Below, piece after piece: positions 24,214 through 32,935 of a stretch of 64,000 nucleotides of DNA. Origin of the DNA: Aureibaculum algae (lineage in GTDB: Bacteria > Bacteroidota > Bacteroidia > Flavobacteriales > Flavobacteriaceae). The stretch lies in NCBI RefSeq assembly GCF_006065315.1, contig NZ_CP040749.1, positions 3,486,501-3,550,500 on the forward strand. Direction: 5' to 3'. Each line of letters opens with the position of its first letter. The stretch's first letter is position 1. Made by a program: the position numbers and the translations under genes. The notes under the pieces were generated by a model. That model ran no database searches, was not told where the DNA came from, and saw only the letters and a list, made by a program, of their open reading frames with translations.

Positions 24214-24900
24214 CTATTCGGTATAAGCCATTGTAACAATACTTATTTTTACATTATTTGATTTTAATATTTGATTAGCACAAGCTTCTAAGGTTGCTCC
24301 CGTTGTAATAACATCATCTATTAATAACACATGCGTATTATCGAAAAAGTTAGAAGTACTTACATCAAATATTTCTTGTACGTTTTTCCAACGGTCAAAA
24401 CGTTGTTTTAACGTTTGTGTTTCCGTTTTTGATTTACGCACTAAAACATCTTCTAAATAAGGTGTTTTTATGATTTCAGACAAACTCAATCCAAAAGTAG
24501 TCAATTGGTTATATCCTCTTTTCCTAAGTTTTTTTGCATGCAATGGAACGGGAACTATATAATCAACTTTTGGAAACCTTTGACTCTCTTTCAATTGAGC
24601 TCCCATCCAATTTCCTAATAGACTACCTATATCTTGCTGACCTCTATATTTTAATTGATAGATAAGTTGTTGAGATACGCCTTTCGTTTTATAATAAAAC
24701 AATGATGCTCCAAATTCTATAGGCAAACGACCGAAGAAGGCTTTCTCTACTTTATTATCAATTTCAGTAATAAAATCTGTTATTGGAAGCTCAAATCTAC
24801 ATTTTAAACATAAGGTCTCTTCATTTTGTAACAATTGTTCTTTACAACATACACAAATTTTAGGAAAAAATAAGTGATAAATATCTCTAAAAAATCGCAT
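24214..24900 (-). CDS. comF: ComF-family phosphoribosyltransferase-like protein
   Basis: A 228-residue ComF protein. Start placed at ATG 24900 (MRFFRDIYHLFFPK) in preference to a TTG three codons upstream. Seen: N-terminal zinc-finger-like cysteines (CVCCKEQL ... LCLKC), the hydrolase-free PRTase core VDYIVPVPLHAKKLRKRGYNQ and the PRPP loop VLLIDDVITTGATLEAC. Known: ComF is needed for inward DNA transport or processing in natural transformation in several phyla, with unclear biochemistry. Stands 16 bp after nothing obviously related; the Ig-like gene follows it in the same direction. Confidence 0.88.
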   Translation of the reverse strand: MRFFRDIYHLFFPKICVCCKEQLLQNEETLCLKCRFELPITDFITEIDNKVEKAFFGRLPIEFGASLFYYKTKGVSQQLIYQLKYRGQQDIGSLLGNWMGAQLKESQRFPKVDYIVPVPLHAKKLRKRGYNQLTTFGLSLSEIIKTPYLEDVLVRKSKTETQTLKQRFDRWKNVQEIFDVSTSNFFDNTHVLLIDDVITTGATLEACANQILKSNNVKISIVTMAYTE

Positions 24901-24951
24901 CTTTGACAATTATTCCGTGAATTTAACTGATATTTCACTAAAGATACGATA

Positions 24952-25509
24952 TTGAAAACAAAAAAAGCATTTATAAAAGAAGCCATTAAAAATATTAAAG
25001 TTTCTGGTACTGTGGCTCCTAGTTCAAAATATTTAATAAATAAAATGCTAAAAGAAGTTGATTTCACAAAAACAAATGTGATTGTTGAATATGGATCAGG
25101 TAATGGTAATTTCACAAAAGAACTTCTTAAAAAATTAAATAAAGACAGTAAATTGATCTCTTTTGAAATTAATGAAAAATTCTATGAACATTTAAAAACA
25201 TTTAAAGATTCCAGATTAACTGTTTTAAACGAGTCATGTGAAAATATAAAATCGGTTTGCGAAAAATTAAACATTTCAAATATTGATTATTTCGTTTCTA
25301 GCTTACCACTCACTAACATTCCTGACAACGTTACAAAGAAAATTCTTGACGAAAGTTATGCTCAACTAAAAGATGATGGCTGCTTCTTACAATATCAATA
25401 TAGCTTAACCTATTATAAGAAATTTAAAAAAATATATAGCAATGTTGATTTAGAATTTGAAATAAGAAATATACCTCCTGCCTTTATATACAAATGCAAA
25501 AAAAGATAA
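24952..25509 (+). CDS. Class I SAM methyltransferase, PmtA/KsgA-like fold
   Basis: A 185-residue small methyltransferase. Start is TTG at 24952 (MKTKKAFIKEAIKN); no ATG precedes it. Seen: VSGTVAPSSKYLINKML, SAM motif I VEYGSGNGNFTKELL, acidic motif II ISFEINEKFYEHL, and motif IV SSLPLTNIP, where N6-adenine enzymes would have NLPY. The APSS lead-in and SSLPL motif resemble phospholipid N-methyltransferases (PmtA family) more than rRNA dimethylases, so phosphatidylethanolamine methylation is one possibility (inference). Substrate not established. Divergent from comF, 51 bp apart. Confidence 0.75.
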   Translation: MKTKKAFIKEAIKNIKVSGTVAPSSKYLINKMLKEVDFTKTNVIVEYGSGNGNFTKELLKKLNKDSKLISFEINEKFYEHLKTFKDSRLTVLNESCENIKSVCEKLNISNIDYFVSSLPLTNIPDNVTKKILDESYAQLKDDGCFLQYQYSLTYYKKFKKIYSNVDLEFEIRNIPPAFIYKCKKR

Positions 25510-25595
25510 CGCTGAATACAATATTTTTCTAAATTTACGTTTTGCTTACATAAGTATTTAACAAACTCTAAATTAAAACTTTAATTATTTTCACT

Positions 25596-26501
25596 ATGGA
25601 AGAACAAAAATCATCTTCAAACAAAAAAATTATAATAGGTATATTATTAGCTTTGCTTGTCGGGTTAGGTGTTTACACTATGCGTACTACTTCTAAGTTT
25701 AAAGCCTCTGAAGAATTCTTGAATCAAGAAAAAGAACAAATCTTAGGTAACTTAACTGCTATGGAAGAAAAATACGACACTGCTATTGCTCAAAACAATT
25801 CAATGTCTGAAGAATTAACTATTGAAAGAGATAGAATTATCGCTTTTAAAGATTCTGTTCAAAATCTAAAAAGTACTAACTGGTCATTAATTAGACGTTA
25901 CCGAGGGAAAATTTCAGATTTAGAAAAAACGAACGAAAGATTAATGAGTGTTGCAGATTCATTATTTTTAGTAAATAATGATTTAACCATTCAAAGAGAT
26001 AGCATAACAGGTAAGCTAATAGAGCAAACCAATGCAAATGACACTTTGATGGCTCAAAACGTAAATTTATCTGAAAAAGTAAAAATTGGTGGTGCATTAA
26101 GAGTTAACTCTGTAGCTGCAATGGCTATGAGATTAAGAGGTAATGGTAAGTATGCAGAAACTACTAAAGCTCAAAAGGCAGAAGCTATTCGTGTAACTTT
26201 TAGAATTGAAGGAAACGAAATTGCTACACCTGGAGATAAAACGGCATATATTGTTATTCAAAACCCAAGTGGTAAAGTTTTAAGCGAAAAAGGAACTTTT
26301 ACCGCCAATGATGGTAAGGAAATGCCATATACTGACACTGATGTTGTTGATTATAAAAATCTTGATAAAGATGTAGTAATGTTTGTAGAAAAGATTCCTC
26401 AAAAATTTGTAAAAGGTAATTATACTGTAAAAGTATATGTAGAAGGCAACATTGTAGGTGCTGCTAAATTAGAATTAAAAGATGCCTTTTTAGGTTTGTA
26501 A
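25596..26501 (+). CDS. Envelope-anchored coiled-coil protein
   Basis: A 301-residue protein I know only as a conserved flavobacterial hypothetical. Seen: short cytoplasmic N terminus, one membrane span (IIIGILLALLVGLGVYTM, residues 12-29), a long coiled coil (about 35-165, with heptad-like EEFLNQEKEQILGNL ... DLEKTNERLMSVAD), and a beta-rich C-terminal domain (about 185-301, VTFRIEGNEIATPGDKTAYIVIQNPSGKVL). The coiled coil would stretch into the periplasm and hold the beta domain away from the membrane. Ends at a strong terminator and stands alone. Confidence 0.78.
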   Translation: MEEQKSSSNKKIIIGILLALLVGLGVYTMRTTSKFKASEEFLNQEKEQILGNLTAMEEKYDTAIAQNNSMSEELTIERDRIIAFKDSVQNLKSTNWSLIRRYRGKISDLEKTNERLMSVADSLFLVNNDLTIQRDSITGKLIEQTNANDTLMAQNVNLSEKVKIGGALRVNSVAAMAMRLRGNGKYAETTKAQKAEAIRVTFRIEGNEIATPGDKTAYIVIQNPSGKVLSEKGTFTANDGKEMPYTDTDVVDYKNLDKDVVMFVEKIPQKFVKGNYTVKVYVEGNIVGAAKLELKDAFLGL

Positions 26502-26527
26502 GATTTTAAATTCTAACATAAAAAATT

Positions 26528-26562
26528 AAAGTGTAACTAGGTAAACTAGTTGCACTTTTTTA
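26528..26562 (+). terminator. Rho-independent terminator
   Basis: 13-bp stem AAAGTGTAACTAG / CTAGTTGCACTTT (one mismatch), loop GTAAA, then a T-run. Ends the coiled-coil gene. Confidence 0.8.
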
Positions 26563-26747
26563 TTTTAGAGCATGAACTAGTTTTTTAAACTTTATCTCTT
26601 TGACTAAACGATATTATAAAACTTCATTTTCGTCTATATTCCTTCTTGAAATTCTACTGTCCACCTCAAAAAAGCTTTCCATTGAAAAAAAAAATATTAT
26701 TTTTAGTTTAAACACAAAAAGTTTAAATCAATTCATGTATAATTTTC

Positions 26748-26755
26748 TATTTTTG
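26748..26755 (+). promoter_or_regulatory. -7 box immediately before glyS
   Basis: TATTTTTG followed by CAAC and the ATG at 26760. Since Bacteroidota transcripts start a few bases after the box, the mRNA may be leaderless or nearly so. Confidence 0.5.
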
Positions 26756-26759
26756 CAAC

Positions 26760-28304
26760 ATGATAAAACCAGAAGATCAATTTAAAAAAGTTATCTCTCA
26801 TGCTAAAGAATACGGTTATGTATTTCAAAGTAGTGAGATTTACGATGGCTTAAGTGCCGTTTACGATTATGCTCAGAACGGAGTTGAACTTAAAAAAAAT
26901 ATACGCGACTATTGGTGGAAAGCCATGGTGCAATTAAATGATAACATTGTAGGTTTAGATGCTTCTATCTTTATGCATCCTACTACATGGAAAGCGTCGG
27001 GTCACGTTGATGCTTTTAATGATCCATTAATAGATAACAAAGATTCTAAAAAACGTTACAGAGCTGATGTTTTGATAGAAGATTATTGTGCTAAAATAGA
27101 AGGCAAAATAAATAAAGAAGTAGCCAAAGCTGAAAAACGTTTTGGAGATTCATTTAACAAAGAAGAGTTTGTCAGTACCAATCCTCGTGTTGTAGGTTAT
27201 CAAGAAAAAATTAATAGTATCTTAACTAGGATGGGGAAATCTTTAGAAAAAGAAGACCTTGTAGACGTCAAAGCTCTAATTGAAGAATTAGAAATTGCAG
27301 ATCCTTTATCTGGCTCTCGAAATTGGACTGAAGTTAAACAGTTTAACCTAATGTTTGGAACCAAGCTAGGAGCTTCTGCCGATTCTGCAATGGATTTATA
27401 TTTACGTCCAGAAACCGCTCAAGGTATTTTTGTCAATTTTTTAAATGTCCAAAAAACAGGACGAATGAAAATTCCTTTTGGGATAGCTCAAACAGGTAAA
27501 GCCTTTAGAAATGAAATTGTTGCACGTCAATTCATATTTAGAATGCGTGAGTTTGAACAAATGGAAATGCAATTCTTTATTAAACCAGGAACTCAAAAAG
27601 AATGGTTTAAACATTGGAAAGAAGCCCGTTTAAAATGGCATCTATCATTAGGTATGGGCGAAGAAAATTATCGTTTTCACGATCATGAAAAATTAGCACA
27701 TTATGCAGATGCTGCAACAGATATAGAGTTTAAATTCCCTTTCGGATTTAAAGAATTAGAAGGAATACACTCGCGTACAGATTTTGATTTAAAACAACAT
27801 GAGGAATTTTCTGGTAAAAAACTTCAATATTTTGATCATGAAGAAAATGCAAGTTACACACCTTACGTTTTAGAAACGTCTATAGGCTTAGATAGAATGT
27901 TTTTAGCAGTATTTTCAAATTCTTTAGTCGAAGAAGAATTAGATAACAATACCACAAGAACCGTTTTAAAGTTACCAGCAGTATTGGCACCTACAAAAGC
28001 AGCTATTTTACCATTACTTAAAAGAGATGGCCTGCCAGAAGTAGCGAAACAAATTGTTGAAGATTTAAAATGGGATTTTAACGTGTTTTATGACGAAAAA
28101 GATGCCGTTGGTAAGCGTTATAGACGTCAAGATGCTAACGGAACACCTTTTTGTATTACCGTTGATCATGAGACCCTTGAAAATAATACAGTAACCATTC
28201 GACATAGAGATACAATGGAACAAAAACGTGTGAAAATTGATGATTTACGAGAAATTATCAAAAAAGAAGTCGACGTTAAACATTGGTTGCAAAAAATGAA
28301 CTAA
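26760..28304 (+). CDS. glyS: Glycyl-tRNA synthetase (homodimeric type)
   Basis: A 514-residue class II synthetase of the alpha-2 type. Seen: N-terminal EYGYVFQSSEIYDGLSAVYDY and DYWWKAMV, HPTTWKASGHVDAFNDPL, motif 2 region FGIAQTGKAFRNEIVARQFIFRMREFEQMEMQFF, motif 3 ETSIGLDRMFLAVF, and the anticodon-binding C-terminal domain (VLAPTKAAILPLLKRDGLPEVA). Complete and normal in length. Flanked by terminators on both sides, so it is a single-gene unit. An overlapping upstream reading frame (26600-26785) is not credible. Confidence 0.97.
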   Translation: MIKPEDQFKKVISHAKEYGYVFQSSEIYDGLSAVYDYAQNGVELKKNIRDYWWKAMVQLNDNIVGLDASIFMHPTTWKASGHVDAFNDPLIDNKDSKKRYRADVLIEDYCAKIEGKINKEVAKAEKRFGDSFNKEEFVSTNPRVVGYQEKINSILTRMGKSLEKEDLVDVKALIEELEIADPLSGSRNWTEVKQFNLMFGTKLGASADSAMDLYLRPETAQGIFVNFLNVQKTGRMKIPFGIAQTGKAFRNEIVARQFIFRMREFEQMEMQFFIKPGTQKEWFKHWKEARLKWHLSLGMGEENYRFHDHEKLAHYADAATDIEFKFPFGFKELEGIHSRTDFDLKQHEEFSGKKLQYFDHEENASYTPYVLETSIGLDRMFLAVFSNSLVEEELDNNTTRTVLKLPAVLAPTKAAILPLLKRDGLPEVAKQIVEDLKWDFNVFYDEKDAVGKRYRRQDANGTPFCITVDHETLENNTVTIRHRDTMEQKRVKIDDLREIIKKEVDVKHWLQKMN

Positions 28305-28328
28305 ATAGATTAAACAATTCTATTTTAA

Positions 28329-28361
28329 AACGCAATAAGTATTTCTTATTGCGTTTTTTTT
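28329..28361 (+). terminator. Rho-independent terminator after glyS
   Basis: Perfect 11-bp stem AACGCAATAAG / CTTATTGCGTT with a 5-nt loop and an eight-T tail. Confidence 0.88.
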
Positions 28362-28482
28362 GTTCATAATATACTATCACAGATTGTTAAAATCATCAAA
28401 CCGCATTTATTTTTTTATTAACTTGCTAGAATTCTATAACTTATCATAAGTAATTGGTTTATTCTAATTAAATAATCTTCAA

Positions 28483-28944
28483 ATGGCAAAATACAAACTA
28501 CAAGTAAATAATAAATCTTACGACATAGAGGTTAGTGAAGATACTCCCATTTTATGGGTGTTACGAGACCATCTTAACCTATTAGGTACAAAATATGGAT
28601 GTGGTATCGGCCAATGTGGTGCCTGTACCATCCATCTAAATGGTGAACCTGTTAGAAGTTGTTCTTTACCTATTTCATCAGTTGCTGATAAATCCATAAC
28701 TACTATTGAAGGTATTTCTGAAGCTGGCGATCATCCTGTTCAATTGGCTTGGAAAGAAATTGATGTACCACAATGTGGTTACTGCCAAGCGGGACAAATT
28801 ATGACAGCCACTGCTTTTTTAGAGAAAAATCCTACGCCCAATAGCGATGAAATTAGAGATGCCATGCACGGTAATATTTGTAGATGTGCTTCTTATAATC
28901 GTATTGAAAAAGCTGTTGCTAAAGCAGCCACTGCTAATAGTTAA
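28483..28944 (+). CDS. 2Fe-2S subunit of a molybdenum hydroxylase (IorA-like)
   Basis: A 153-residue small subunit of the xanthine dehydrogenase family, as in isoquinoline 1-oxidoreductase. Seen: plant-type 2Fe-2S motif CGIGQCGACTIHLNG ... SC and the second cluster domain CGYCQAGQIM ... GNICRCASYNRI; all eight cysteines are present. It carries electrons from the Mo site on the large subunit encoded 11 bp downstream. Because no FAD subunit gene is present, the electron acceptor is probably a cytochrome or other envelope carrier, as in other IorAB-type enzymes (inference). Confidence 0.93.
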   Translation: MAKYKLQVNNKSYDIEVSEDTPILWVLRDHLNLLGTKYGCGIGQCGACTIHLNGEPVRSCSLPISSVADKSITTIEGISEAGDHPVQLAWKEIDVPQCGYCQAGQIMTATAFLEKNPTPNSDEIRDAMHGNICRCASYNRIEKAVAKAATANS

Positions 28945-28955
28945 ACCCTAGATAG

Positions 28956-31100
28956 ATGAAATCACAAAAGAAAAATATAGATAGAAGATCGTTTTTACGA
29001 ACATCAGCTCTTGCTGGAGGAGGAATGATTATTGGGTTTAATTTATTTAATGCTTGTAAACCTAAGGTGAAACCCGCAATTGATATATCTAAACTTAATT
29101 TTAATGACTTCAATGGATTCATTAAAATAGCAGACAATGGAATGGTTACCATTTTTGCACCCAATCCTGAAATTGGACAAGGTGTAAAAACGTCAATGCC
29201 AATGTTAATTGCTGAGGAACTAGATGTTTCTTGGGACAACGTACATGTAGTTCAAGGCGGATTAGATATGGATGTATTTCAAAGACAAGTAGCAGGTGGA
29301 AGTCAATCTATTAGACATGGTTGGGAACCATTGCGGCAAACTGGAGCAACCACTAAGCAAATGTTAGTCAATGCGGCGGCTGCAAAATGGGGAATAGACG
29401 CAAAGGAATGTAGTGTTGAAAACGGGATTATTTCTAACAAAAAAGGCGAAAAATTAGGATATGGTGAAGTAGTGCTCGATGCTGCAAAATTAGAAGTCCC
29501 CAAAGATGTTAAATTAAAAGACCCAAAAGATTTTAAAATCATCGGTCAAGATGTTCAAAATGTTGACGTTGATGAAATTATAACTGGTAAACCCTTATTT
29601 GGAATCGATTTTAAACGAGAAGGAATGTTATATGCCTCTGTAATGAGACCACCAGCATTTGGCCAAAAATTAGTTTCTTTTGATGATGCTGAAGCTAAAT
29701 CCAAAGAAGGTGTAGTTGATGTTTTTCAATTTGGGGATAAAATAGCTGTTTTAGCAACTAGTACATGGATTGCCATGCAAGCCAAAAAAAGTTTAAAAGC
29801 TATTTGGAAAGAAGATACAACGTTAGAAAGTACCGAAGATCATGACAAAATATTGTTTGATTTATTAGCTGGAAATAAATTTGAAACCCTCCGAAAAGAT
29901 GGTGATATTAGCAAGGCTTTTAAGGAAGCTGATTCTGTTTTGGAACGTACTTATGAATCACCATTCCTCCCTCATAACTGTTTAGAACCTATGAACTTTT
30001 TCGCTGATGTCACAGATAAAAAAGTGGAATTAGTAGGTCCCATTCAAACTCCAGCAGGTACTGCCAATAGAATTGCAAAAGAATTAGAAAGAGACATTAA
30101 AGATATTTCTTTAGAAATGACGCGAATGGGTGGTGGATTTGGAAGAAGATTATATGGTGATTTTGCCATAGAAGCGGCTTTAATATCAAATATTGCAAAA
30201 AAACCAATACAAGTACTTTTTTCAAGAGAAGATGATATGGCTGATGGTATTTATAAACCTGCCATTAAGTACAAAATAAGTGCTGCCATAAAAGATAGTA
30301 AAGTTACTGGATATCATTTAAAAGAAGCGGCTATAAATAGTAATATGTACGGATTAATTTCTAACTTTTTCCCTGCAGGTGCAATTGAAAACTACCAAGT
30401 AGATATTGCAAATTATAAAAGTAATATTACTACAGGAGCATGGAGAGCACCTTATACCAATTTCTTAGCCTTTGCAGAACAAAGCTTCTTTGATGAATTG
30501 GCAGAAACAATGGATGTCGATAAAATCCAATTGCGTTTAGATTTACTACAAAATGTAAAGGGTACAACAGACGAACGCATTCAATATTCTCCAGAACGTT
30601 TAGAAGCTGTAATAAACGAGGCTGTAGAAAAATCAAATTGGGGAAAAGTAGACAAAAACACATATCAAGGATTTTCGGCCTATTATTGCCATAATACACA
30701 TGTTGCCGAAGTGGCTGATGTGGTAATGGAAGCAGGCGTACCTGTGGTAAAAAAAGTTACTTGTGTATTAGATTGTGGTATTGTTGTAAACCCTTTAGGG
30801 GCAAGAAACCAAGTTGAAGGTGGTGTACTTGATGGTATTGGCCACGCCATGTATGGTAATTTAGAATTTAAAGATGGTGTACCGCAGTCTACAAACTTTC
30901 ATAACTATCGTTTGGTAAGAATGAAAGAAACACCGAAAGTTGAAGTTCATTTTATTAAAAATGAAATAGCTCCAACCGGTCTTGGCGAACCCGCTTTACC
31001 ACCAGCAAGTGCAGCTGTAGCAAATGCTATTAAAGCAGCAACTGGTATTCGTATTACGAAACAGCCTTTTATTAATGCTAGTGAAAAGATTTTTGGTTAA
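28956..31100 (+). CDS. Molybdopterin-binding large subunit of a periplasmic hydroxylase/aldehyde oxidoreductase (IorB-like)
   Basis: A 714-residue Mo subunit with a Tat leader: DRRSFLRTSALAGGGMIIG at residues 9-27, then Cys34 (FNACKPK), a possible lipid-attachment site. Seen: APNPEIGQGVKTSMPM, AGGSQSIRHGW, RMGGGFGRRLYGDF (Mo-cofactor loop), GAWRAPYTNF, VLDCGIVVNPLGARNQVEGG, and a terminal GLGEPALPPASAAVANAI with the catalytic Glu of the family. The Tat signal means the folded, cofactor-loaded protein is exported with its 2Fe-2S partner by hitch-hiking. Substrate unknown: aldehydes or N-heteroaromatics are typical. Confidence 0.92.
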   Translation: MKSQKKNIDRRSFLRTSALAGGGMIIGFNLFNACKPKVKPAIDISKLNFNDFNGFIKIADNGMVTIFAPNPEIGQGVKTSMPMLIAEELDVSWDNVHVVQGGLDMDVFQRQVAGGSQSIRHGWEPLRQTGATTKQMLVNAAAAKWGIDAKECSVENGIISNKKGEKLGYGEVVLDAAKLEVPKDVKLKDPKDFKIIGQDVQNVDVDEIITGKPLFGIDFKREGMLYASVMRPPAFGQKLVSFDDAEAKSKEGVVDVFQFGDKIAVLATSTWIAMQAKKSLKAIWKEDTTLESTEDHDKILFDLLAGNKFETLRKDGDISKAFKEADSVLERTYESPFLPHNCLEPMNFFADVTDKKVELVGPIQTPAGTANRIAKELERDIKDISLEMTRMGGGFGRRLYGDFAIEAALISNIAKKPIQVLFSREDDMADGIYKPAIKYKISAAIKDSKVTGYHLKEAAINSNMYGLISNFFPAGAIENYQVDIANYKSNITTGAWRAPYTNFLAFAEQSFFDELAETMDVDKIQLRLDLLQNVKGTTDERIQYSPERLEAVINEAVEKSNWGKVDKNTYQGFSAYYCHNTHVAEVADVVMEAGVPVVKKVTCVLDCGIVVNPLGARNQVEGGVLDGIGHAMYGNLEFKDGVPQSTNFHNYRLVRMKETPKVEVHFIKNEIAPTGLGEPALPPASAAVANAIKAATGIRITKQPFINASEKIFG

Positions 31101-31115
31101 GCCTTACACAAGTTT

Positions 31116-32150
31116 ATGACTCACGAATTTAAAAAAATTATACAAGGCTTTCAAAAAGCAAAAGAAAACCGATTGCAATGTGTTATTGCCACTGTTGTGG
31201 CGTTGGAAGGCTCTTCATACAGAAAGCCAGGTGTACGTATGCTAATTATCGAAAATGGTACTATGATTGGTGCTGTTAGCGGTGGTTGTGTAGAAAAGGA
31301 AATATTAAAACAATCTATTTCGATTTTTAAAACAGGAATTTCTAAAGTAATGGCTTATGACGGTCGTTATCGTCTAGGTTGTGAAGGTACTTTGTATATT
31401 TTATTAGAACTATTTAATCCCGAACCTAGTTTTATTGATGCATTTAATTCTAGTTTAGATCAGCACCTAAGTTTTACTATAAATAGCCGTTACTCAAAAA
31501 AGATTGATGCTGATAAAAGTTACGGTTCTACTATTTTATTTGACAATTCATTTGAGTTTACTTTTAACCAATCTGTAAAAAAAAGTATAAATCCCTCCAA
31601 CCATCTTTTTGAACAAACCTTGAAACCATGTTTTAGATTGGTCATTATTGGTGCGGAACATGATGCCGTTGAGCTTTGTGTTTTTGCTTCTTCATTAGGT
31701 TGGGAGGTTATTATTATCACTTCCCCTATGAACTCAAAATCCATTGAAGATTTTCCTGGTGCTCACAAAATGCTTCATGTAGCTCCTGAGTTATTTGACA
31801 ACTCTATCATTAAAGAGCAAACTGCGATTGTTTTAATGACTCACAATTACGCTAAAGATTTTCAATATTTAATAGCAATGAAAGAAATAATACCCGATTA
31901 TATTGGTGTATTGGGTTCTGTAAAACGAAGAGAAACTTTACTTAACGACTATATGGAACACAATCCTCTTGTTGACGATAAATTTATCGAAAAAATTCAC
32001 AGTCCAGCAGGATTAAATATAGGAGCGATAACGCCACAAGAAATTGCTTTATCTATTTGTGCTGAAATACTTGCTGTAACTCGGGGTACAAATCCAACTT
32101 CACTTAAAAATGTACAGCAAGAAATTCATACTGATAATTACCTATCTTAG
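31116..32150 (+). CDS. XdhC/CoxI-family Mo-cofactor maturation factor
   Basis: A 344-residue protein with XdhC features: ATVVALEGSSYRKPGVRMLIIENGTMIGAVSGGCVEKEI in the N-terminal half and a Rossmann-like C-terminal domain (RLVIIGAEHDAVELCVFASSLGW, IVLMTHNYAKDFQYL, YIGVLGSVKRRETLL, GLNIGAITPQEIALSICAEI). Known: XdhC proteins bind and sulfurate Mo-cofactor and insert it in xanthine dehydrogenase-type enzymes. Starts 15 bp after the large subunit and 3 bp before the nucleotidyltransferase, so all four genes form an operon. Confidence 0.92.
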   Translation: MTHEFKKIIQGFQKAKENRLQCVIATVVALEGSSYRKPGVRMLIIENGTMIGAVSGGCVEKEILKQSISIFKTGISKVMAYDGRYRLGCEGTLYILLELFNPEPSFIDAFNSSLDQHLSFTINSRYSKKIDADKSYGSTILFDNSFEFTFNQSVKKSINPSNHLFEQTLKPCFRLVIIGAEHDAVELCVFASSLGWEVIIITSPMNSKSIEDFPGAHKMLHVAPELFDNSIIKEQTAIVLMTHNYAKDFQYLIAMKEIIPDYIGVLGSVKRRETLLNDYMEHNPLVDDKFIEKIHSPAGLNIGAITPQEIALSICAEILAVTRGTNPTSLKNVQQEIHTDNYLS

Positions 32151-32153
32151 AAA

Positions 32154-32771
32154 GTGAAATCAATTGTAAAACCACAAAAAATAGCCATGGTTATTTTGGC
32201 TGCCGGAGCTTCATCTCGCATGAAATCCATAAAGCAACTATTACCATGGAAAAAAACGACCTTACTAGGCAATGCTATTCAACAAGGTTTATTAGCAAAT
32301 ATTGATACCGTTTATGTCGTTTTAGGAGCTAATAGTAACGTTATACGGCCTGAAATAAAAGATTTTAATATTGAAATTATAGACAATGAGAGTTGGGAGT
32401 TAGGTCTGGGGAAATCCATTGCATGTGCTATGAATTTTATAATCAACTCCCCTACTCAGTTTGACGGTATTTTAATTACTTTGGCAGATCAGCCGCTATT
32501 AATGGCAAGTCATTACAACAAAATGATTGATAAATTTACAGAAAACGGCACTAAAATAATAGCTACTAAGCAAGATACAACGATTGGTGTTCCCGCTCTT
32601 TTTAATCGAAAATATGTTAATCAATTATCCTTGCTAAATAAGGATAAAGGAGCAAAGGCAGTAATCAAGAAAAACATGGATAATGTACTTTTAGTTGATA
32701 CTAACGGAATTACTGTGGATGTTGATACAATGAATAATTATAAAGAATTGTATGAGAAATATGGAAAGTAA
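32154..32771 (+). CDS. MobA/MocA-like molybdenum-cofactor nucleotidyltransferase
   Basis: A 205-residue NTP transferase. Start taken as GTG 32154 (MKSIVKPQKIAMVILAAG), 3 bp after the xdhC stop; an internal ATG at the second Met is possible. Seen: nucleotide loop LAAGASSRMKSIKQLLPW, LADQPLL, and GVPALFNRKY. Known: MocA adds CMP to molybdopterin for xanthine dehydrogenase-family enzymes, which fits this operon better than MobA's GMP role. Ends the molybdenum hydroxylase operon. Confidence 0.88.
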   Translation: MKSIVKPQKIAMVILAAGASSRMKSIKQLLPWKKTTLLGNAIQQGLLANIDTVYVVLGANSNVIRPEIKDFNIEIIDNESWELGLGKSIACAMNFIINSPTQFDGILITLADQPLLMASHYNKMIDKFTENGTKIIATKQDTTIGVPALFNRKYVNQLSLLNKDKGAKAVIKKNMDNVLLVDTNGITVDVDTMNNYKELYEKYGK

Positions 32772-32861
32772 CTATTACTTTTAAATATGACTCTATGTAG
32801 ATCTTTCTAAAAGTAAGTTTAATGGAATTGAAATAGTTGTTTGGGTATTTGTAGTTTTACA

Positions 32862-32878
32862 TTTCAACTTCATTGAAA
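32862..32878. promoter_or_regulatory. Inverted repeat upstream of the GH20 gene
   Basis: TTTCAA CTTCA TTGAAA, 6-bp arms, 57 bp before the hexosaminidase start. Might be an operator; no further support. Confidence 0.25.
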
Positions 32879-32935
32879 CAATAATATATTTTACAATTGG
32901 CAGTAAATTAAAATAAAAAATTGAATTCCAAATCT

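Noticed and set aside
24804..25115. 103-residue minus-strand frame across the comF/methyltransferase gap
   Set aside because: Overlaps two well-supported divergent genes and has no coding features of its own.
26600..26785. 61-residue frame overlapping the glyS start
   Set aside because: It covers the glyS promoter region and start codon, and has no recognisable feature.
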